Assembly (NCBI GenBank): GCA_029856425.1
Contig: JAHQWZ010000050.1
Location: forward strand, 1-10,163
DNA: 10,163 bases
Direction of reading: 5' to 3'
From: Candidatus Thorarchaeota archaeon
GTDB lineage: Archaea > Asgardarchaeota > Thorarchaeia > Thorarchaeales > Thorarchaeaceae
Made by a program: the position numbers and the translations under genes. A model generated the notes under the pieces. The model was not told the DNA's origin. It saw only the letters and a list, made by a program, of their open reading frames with translations, and ran no database searches. Shown one piece after another: positions 5,923 through 10,163 of this stretch (position 1 is its first letter; the number at the start of each line of letters is the position of its first letter).

Positions 5923-5942
5923 GAGGGCTATACGAAGCCCTC
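5923..5942. terminator. Hairpin between convergent genes
   Basis: GAGGGCT (5923-5929) pairs perfectly with AGCCCTC (5936-5942) around a six-base loop. It starts three bases after the ferritin-like stop codon and 20 bases beyond the convergent gene's stop. No clear T-run follows on either strand, so it may stabilise 3' ends rather than terminate on its own. Confidence 0.5.
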
Positions 5943-5962
5943 TCATCAGGCATCGGCCGCCA

Positions 5963-7243
5963 TTATTTCTTGTGTAGATTTTTGGCGGCGATGAAGGTAA
6001 AGCCATTCTCTGTCAGTGCTCTAGCAGTCCTGTTGACAGCATCATGTTTGTCGAGATAGTTCCGCAGGAGTTTTGGCATATCACCAGATTCAATGATTTC
6101 AGATTTCTGTCTGAAGTAGTCGAGGATGTCACTGGGATAATCACGCTGACTATCAATCTCAGGACCAGCTCCCTCGTGCTTAGCACTGATATTCTTAACA
6201 TGGTCTGCTAATTCAACCAGCTCGTCCAACCGGTCATAGGGCTGCCTTACAATGCTTTTGTAGGTTTCAGTAATGTGGTGTTCAATTCTTATCACGTCCT
6301 CAAAACCGAAAGCTTTCCTTGTATGTGCAGAGAGTTCTATGGTTTCGTTATTCACGCTGTTCGACAGATTGTATCCGATAAGTGGAGAAGTACCGTCATC
6401 CCTGCTGAAGAGCTTGGCTGTCATTAGCGTCCATAGACTCGCATACGGATTGTCATTACCCATGTACACGCTAATTTTGAACTCCATGTCGATGCCCAAT
6501 TTGTGCATCATATATCCAACAAGCACACTTCCGGGATTGATATTGAGCACCTGCTTGATCCCATACTCTGTATAGTATTGCAGATACTCATCAGCCCATT
6601 TTAGAGCAAAGTCATTTGGCATTCCCACACCGCCAAAGTATCCAGTAATTGTTTCAGGACCGCCAAGATGAACATTTACAGGTGCACCGTCAGGCCCTGG
6701 GTATGTGCCCTTTGTATCAAGAGTTTCAACATAAGATGAGTCGACTATCTGCATAGCTGCAGCAAAAGCGATTACATCGTCATCATCACACTGTTCCCTC
6801 ATGCTTCGTACTCGAATGAAACGTCCAGGCATTAGATCTTGGTTTGCAATTGCTGTCTTTGCCTCCTCTATCAACCACGGGAAGTATTGACAGGCACTGA
6901 TTTCGAGAGTTACCGCAAAACTATCATCGAATGGCATTGAATCAGCTTTGTCACCCAAGATTCTGTGGCGATATTCTGGTATACTAATGAATGCATCATC
7001 ATTGCGCTGATTCTGCAACCAATTCAAGTCTTTGACATATGGAGACCCTTTCTTCTCCAGTTTCGCCATTAAGCTCTCAAGCCTACGAGCCTCGTTCGCC
7101 TTCTTGTTGATCTCGTCAACGCCTCCATGCTTTTCAATGACCTCTATAAGTCCATCAATCAGAGGGTTACCTTCCTTTAGAAGAAACTCGTTAATCTCAT
7201 TCAGACTCTGGTCACTTATCTTAAGCTTCTGTCTATCCGTCAT
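5963..7243 (-). CDS. Conserved-looking hypothetical protein, 426 aa, enzyme-like
   Basis: Large soluble protein that I cannot assign to a family. The N-terminal 80 residues are charged and helical (MTDRQKLKISDQSLNEINEF). They are followed by a region with strand-helix alternation and glycine-rich turns typical of a barrel-type enzyme. Landmarks, in order, are RFIRVRSMREQCDDDD, VNVHLGGPETITGYFGGVGM, QVLNINPGSVLVGYMMHKLG, KISVYMGNDNPYASLW, SNSVNNETIELSAHTRK and IRIEHHITETYKSIV. The histidine-rich IEHHITET and the acidic CDDDD could bind metal or substrate. There is no signal peptide or transmembrane helix. The start ATG 7243 is chosen because GGGAG (7252-7256) lies eight bases upstream; the ATG at 7258 has no ribosome site. 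A TATA-like TTTTAAAG (7313-7320) precedes it. It appears to be transcribed alone and converges with the ferritin-like gene. Confidence 0.85.
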   Translation of the reverse strand: MTDRQKLKISDQSLNEINEFLLKEGNPLIDGLIEVIEKHGGVDEINKKANEARRLESLMAKLEKKGSPYVKDLNWLQNQRNDDAFISIPEYRHRILGDKADSMPFDDSFAVTLEISACQYFPWLIEEAKTAIANQDLMPGRFIRVRSMREQCDDDDVIAFAAAMQIVDSSYVETLDTKGTYPGPDGAPVNVHLGGPETITGYFGGVGMPNDFALKWADEYLQYYTEYGIKQVLNINPGSVLVGYMMHKLGIDMEFKISVYMGNDNPYASLWTLMTAKLFSRDDGTSPLIGYNLSNSVNNETIELSAHTRKAFGFEDVIRIEHHITETYKSIVRQPYDRLDELVELADHVKNISAKHEGAGPEIDSQRDYPSDILDYFRQKSEIIESGDMPKLLRNYLDKHDAVNRTARALTENGFTFIAAKNLHKK

Positions 7244-7311
7244 TTCGAGAACTCCCATTCAAATGCGTGATAAGTGTGTAGCCAATGGGCCTGATAGCAA
7301 CGATAGAATTC

Positions 7312-7321
7312 CTCTTTAAAA
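7312..7321 (-). promoter_or_regulatory. TATA-box-like promoter of the 426-aa hypothetical gene
   Basis: On the minus strand CTTTTAAAGA lies about 70 bases ahead of the chosen ATG (7243). Transcription starting about 25 bases downstream would leave a leader of roughly 45 bases carrying the GGGAG site. The rest of the 7259-7425 gap shows no gene. Confidence 0.4.
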
Positions 7322-7425
7322 GAACATTGATTCCGAGTGGCAAATAATCTCACTATAGATGCGTGCTGTTGAGGTATTCGTAATTATCCGACTTCCTATG
7401 CGTTGTATGCAAGATTTGGATCGGA

Positions 7426-7995
7426 TCACTCATTCTGCATAACTAGCAAATCGTCACTTTCGGATGGATACAGTGTGTTCTGCAGAAAGCGCCTTGCCAC
7501 AGGTCCCACAATAACGGTGACGATTGAACCAACTGCCACCTGAAGCCAGTTTGCTGTCAGCAACTCAGCAAGTGCAGCTCCATATCCATACAAAGGGATC
7601 TCTGCGAGGAAATATCCGGTCATCATGACAAGTGAGGATACAGCAAGTCCAACCACGTCCCACCTTGTCAATAGACTAGCACTTCTGGCTCGACTACTAA
7701 AGAGTCCCATCACCAACCCTTCGCAACCCTTTACAACTAATGTGATTGGAGCGAAATGGACATAGCCCAAGACGACGTCACCCATTGCGGAACCCACTCC
7801 CCCGGCGATGAAGCCGCCGAGAGGTCCAAGCATGAGACCGCTGAGCATCACTAGTGCATCTCCGAAATTGAGATAGCCTGTCGCGGGGAGTGGAATGACA
7901 ATTACTATTGTGGCGATTGTGGTCAGGGCTGTTAGAACAGCCAATAAGGCCACGAAGATTGTATTGCTTCGTATTTTGGGCTTGAAAAACTCCAT
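7426..7995 (-). CDS. ECF transporter S component (vitamin-binding membrane subunit)
   Basis: Substrate-binding membrane subunit of an energy-coupling-factor importer, which would associate with shared EcfT/EcfA subunits encoded elsewhere. The 189-residue length and about six hydrophobic segments fit. Family-like motifs are ATGYLNFGDALV (38-49) after the first helix, GPLGGFIAGGVGSAMGDV (57-74) and TLVVKGCEGLVMGLF (85-99). This pattern is that of the ECF-riboflavin-type S-component family (Pfam PF07155), whose members carry various vitamins, so the substrate is open. The ATG at 7995 is preceded by GAGG (8006-8009). The gene overlaps the end of the upstream acetyltransferase by 64 bases in another frame, implying one operon and coupled translation. 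It has a polar 15-residue C-terminal tail (LYPSESDDLLVMQNE). The divergent PLP-fold regulator suggests regulation by a vitamin or amino acid. Confidence 0.85.
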   Translation of the reverse strand: MEFFKPKIRSNTIFVALLAVLTALTTIATIVIVIPLPATGYLNFGDALVMLSGLMLGPLGGFIAGGVGSAMGDVVLGYVHFAPITLVVKGCEGLVMGLFSSRARSASLLTRWDVVGLAVSSLVMMTGYFLAEIPLYGYGAALAELLTANWLQVAVGSIVTVIVGPVARRFLQNTLYPSESDDLLVMQNE

Positions 7996-8552
7996 TGTAT
8001 ATCATCCTCTTGAGAGAAATGTTTGCTGAAAATCACCAGATCTTCACCATGGGAATGACGCCGCAGGTACCCTTCCTGAACATAGCCAAGATGTAGATAC
8101 AAGCGTGCCGCTTCTATCATCGACCATGCAGTTAGAACATAGATCTTATGGCAATCGTCGTCAACTGCTAAGTACTCAAGAGCTGTAAGCAATTTTCTGC
8201 CGATGCCACGGCGCTGATATTCTGGTTGTACTGCTAACGAAACAGCCCGCAGGGACTGTTGCTCTTTGATCCCTGTGACGGTTCCTATGATATCTGGTCC
8301 ATCCTCCGCGACGAGCACAGTCATTCCCGATATTATCCGTTTTCGAATCTGCCATGGTTCCACTATGGCGCATTTAACAGCAATTCTAGAATATCCTCTT
8401 GAGATCAGTGGTTCAAATGAGCTTCTCAGAACTCGATGAATTTCGAGAGCGTCCTCGGGTCTGGCATCCCTGATTGTCACTTCTTCACTTAGCAAGCCAT
8501 CAGCTTCCAAAAGAGATTGACCTTCATTCTCGTGTTCGACAATGAATACCAA
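7932..8552 (-). CDS. GNAT-family N-acetyltransferase
   Basis: Acetyl-CoA-dependent N-acetyltransferase of about 206 residues. The acetyl-CoA pyrophosphate-binding loop is clear at 108-121 (VQPEYQRRGIGRKL, matching the Q/R-x-x-G-x-G/A signature), followed by the conserved helix and the LYLHLGYVQEG segment (151-161) of motif B. The first 24 residues are acidic and outside the fold, which begins at EVTIRDARPEDALEIHRVL. The start is TTG 8550-8552, six bases after GAGGTC (8559-8564). The last 19 residues, after HFSQEDDIQW, overlap the start of the ECF S-component gene and look unlike the family, perhaps from a lost earlier stop. The acceptor could be a small molecule or a protein N-terminus; the sequence does not decide. 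First gene of a two-gene operon. Confidence 0.88.
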   Translation of the reverse strand: MVFIVEHENEGQSLLEADGLLSEEVTIRDARPEDALEIHRVLRSSFEPLISRGYSRIAVKCAIVEPWQIRKRIISGMTVLVAEDGPDIIGTVTGIKEQQSLRAVSLAVQPEYQRRGIGRKLLTALEYLAVDDDCHKIYVLTAWSMIEAARLYLHLGYVQEGYLRRHSHGEDLVIFSKHFSQEDDIQWSFSSPKYEAIQSSWPYWLF

Positions 8553-8603
8553 GACGATGACCTCAGGAGTGCCTCTTTTTCAGCATGTTCTTCTCCGAGG
8601 CAA

Positions 8604-8633
8604 GGATATATAATCTTGAGCCTATATATAGGC
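8604..8633. promoter_or_regulatory. Divergent promoter with two TATA boxes and a 14-base palindrome
   Basis: GATATATAATC (8605-8615) is a TATA box for the plus-strand gene at 8644, with about 20-25 bases to a near-leaderless start. GCCTATATATAGGC (8620-8633) is a perfect 14-base palindrome and also a good TATA box for the minus-strand acetyltransferase operon (start 8552). A dimer bound to the palindrome would cover one TATA box and the other gene's transcription start. Because the plus-strand gene ends in a winged-helix domain, auto-regulation is plausible. Confidence 0.5.
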
Positions 8634-8643
8634 ATGAAATAGG

Positions 8644-10137
8644 ATGTCACTTTTGTCTGGCCTCAGGTGCACTGAGTGTGGTCATGAGTTCAATCTGGAG
8701 AAATACATCAGTTCTTGCTCCATGTGCGGACAAATTCTGGAAATGACCTATGACCTCGAGAGGGCGAGAAGTCAATTCACTCCTAGAAAGCTCAGAAGCA
8801 GAAGACCAGGGATTTGGAAGTACTTCGAACTGCTTCCAATTCGAAACAGCACAAATATGGTTTCACTAGGTGAGGGTGGGACATACCTACACCGGTGCGA
8901 CGGGCTCGCATCGGACTTGGGGATTGAGTACCTTTATCTAAAGGACGAAACAACAAATCCGACTGGAGCGTTCATTGATCGTGGTACAGCAGTCGAGGTG
9001 TCTGCAGCACGAGAATTTGGGTTCAAATCGGTATGTTGCGGATCTACCGGAAATCTTGCTGCGTCCCTTGTTGCCTATGCTGCTCGAGCTGGTCTTGAGA
9101 GTAAAGCGTTCATAGGTCAGAGAGGCAATGTGGATATTGGAAAGTTCTACCAGATTCTCGCTTATGCTGCAGATGTAGAGATAGTCAGAGATCATGAGGA
9201 AGCTGTGATGAGGGCACGCCAAGAGAGTAGAAGAAGCCACTGTATAACATCTTCTAACCCGCACTTCATGGAAGGGGAGAAGACAACGGTCTACGAAACG
9301 TGTGAGCAGCTTGATTGGACTTCACCAGACTGGATTATTGCCCCAATGGGAAACGGCGGTCATGTATCAATGATATGGAAGGGGCTCAGGGAGCTGGAGC
9401 AGATAGGACTGATTGATGCTTCAAACACTAGGATAGTCGGGACTCAGGCCAGCGGTTGTGCACCAATTGTTGAGTCATTTACAAGAGGGGTGAGTGACAT
9501 CACTCCACCTTCTGCTGCATCTACTGTGGCATTCGATATATGTGTAAAGAATCCAGTATGTGGACGTACCGCATTGATGGCAATTAAGGAATCAGGCGGA
9601 TTAGCCATCTCCGCCTCCGATAGAGAAATACTGGAAGCTGTGAGACAGCTCGCAAGACGAGAGGGCGTCTTCGCAGAACCGGCTTCAGCCACTACTATAG
9701 CGGTGTTACAGAAACTCGTTCATTCAGGAAAGATAGAACGTGACGATTCTGTTGTATGTGTTATTACTGGAATGGGCCTAAAGTACCCCGAAATAGCAAG
9801 GACCTTTGTTAAGGGCAAGGGAGCCCTCGAACAACTCCTCAGTAGAGTAGAAAGACGGAAAGTGACAACGAAACTAGGTCAAACGAAGATTCGCATTCTA
9901 GAAATACTCTCACCTGGCGAGTCCTATGGATATGGCATCTGGAAGGCTCTACTGGATGAGTACGGAATGAAGCTCAAAATTCCAAGCATCTATCAGCACC
10001 TTTCAGAGCTTACAAGTAACGGACTCCTAATCAGTACGCGAACAGAGAAAACGTATGATAATCGACAGAGAAGCTATTACGCCTTGACTGAGAAAGGAAA
10101 ATGGACTCTAAACCAGATTAGGAAATTGGACCAATAG
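8644..10137 (+). CDS. Threonine-synthase-like protein lacking the PLP lysine, fused to a PadR-type winged helix
   Basis: Residues 1-35 form a zinc ribbon (C9-x2-C12 and C25-x2-C28), as in archaeal threonine synthases. Residues about 70-395 are a fold-type II PLP-enzyme domain. It keeps the PLP-ring asparagine motif GSTGNLAAS (133-141), the phosphate-cradle loop APMGNGGH (233-240), EPASAT (345-350) and TGMGLK (375-380). The lysine that normally bonds PLP, in the motif NPTGSFKDRG, is replaced: here the sequence is NPTGAFIDRG, with I111 encoded by ATT at 8974-8976. Synthase activity is therefore unlikely. Residues about 411-497 are a PadR-family winged helix (ILEILSPGESYGYGIWKALL, SIYQHLSELTSNGLL, RQRSYYALTEKGK). 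Length (497) is a normal synthase plus about 90 residues. The ATG 8644 is nearly leaderless. The gene is divergent from the acetyltransferase/ECF operon, so I infer a ligand-sensing regulator. Confidence 0.88.
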   Translation: MSLLSGLRCTECGHEFNLEKYISSCSMCGQILEMTYDLERARSQFTPRKLRSRRPGIWKYFELLPIRNSTNMVSLGEGGTYLHRCDGLASDLGIEYLYLKDETTNPTGAFIDRGTAVEVSAAREFGFKSVCCGSTGNLAASLVAYAARAGLESKAFIGQRGNVDIGKFYQILAYAADVEIVRDHEEAVMRARQESRRSHCITSSNPHFMEGEKTTVYETCEQLDWTSPDWIIAPMGNGGHVSMIWKGLRELEQIGLIDASNTRIVGTQASGCAPIVESFTRGVSDITPPSAASTVAFDICVKNPVCGRTALMAIKESGGLAISASDREILEAVRQLARREGVFAEPASATTIAVLQKLVHSGKIERDDSVVCVITGMGLKYPEIARTFVKGKGALEQLLSRVERRKVTTKLGQTKIRILEILSPGESYGYGIWKALLDEYGMKLKIPSIYQHLSELTSNGLLISTRTEKTYDNRQRSYYALTEKGKWTLNQIRKLDQ

Positions 10138-10163
10138 CTACTGACATACATAGGAGAACTGTT

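Noticed and set aside
1..10163. tRNA or rRNA genes, CRISPR arrays, insertion sequences
   Set aside because: By eye I saw no T-loop/CCA-like tRNA patterns, no regularly spaced repeats and no transposase-like proteins.

Overview
The window looks like a piece of an archaeal chromosome. Candidate promoters are TATA-type (for example around 8604-8613 and 7312-7321). Arginine codons are mostly AGA/AGG, several genes start with TTG or GTG, and short GGAGG-type ribosome sites are common. The gene content (archaeal-style seryl-tRNA synthetase, endonuclease III with an Fe-S cluster, PadR-type winged helix, ECF vitamin transporter S component) would fit an Asgard archaeon such as a thorarchaeote. That placement is an impression from protein style, not a proven assignment.

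Layout. Positions 1-168 (minus) hold the start of a helix-turn-helix regulator that runs off the left edge. Positions 169-1380 are gene-poor. They contain one convincing small gene (818-1066, 82 aa), several very short plus-strand reading frames with or without good ribosome sites, and an operator-like repeat cluster at 331-360. Positions 1382-2841 (plus) encode one 12-helix MFS transporter split by an apparent -1 frameshift near 2072. It is followed closely by endonuclease III (2865-3512) and seryl-tRNA synthetase (3583-4875). Convergent to these is an unrecognised minus-strand gene (4894-5355). That gene diverges from a ferritin-like di-iron protein (5449-5919) across a short region with a perfect palindrome. 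A hairpin at 5923-5942 separates the ferritin-like gene from a convergent 426-aa protein of unknown function (7243 down to 5963).

The right-hand third is the most interesting part. An acetyltransferase of the GNAT family (8552 to 7932) and an ECF transporter S component (7995 to 7426) form a minus-strand operon. Divergent from it, across about 90 bases carrying two TATA-like boxes and a 14-base palindrome, lies a threonine-synthase-like protein (8644-10137). This protein keeps the zinc ribbon and most PLP-site motifs, but isoleucine replaces the Schiff-base lysine, and a PadR-type winged-helix domain is fused to its C-terminus. I infer that it is a ligand-sensing transcription factor built from a dead fold-type II PLP enzyme. 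It would be an analogue of the MocR/GabR/PdxR regulators, which use a fold-type I enzyme domain. It may control the divergent transporter operon and itself.
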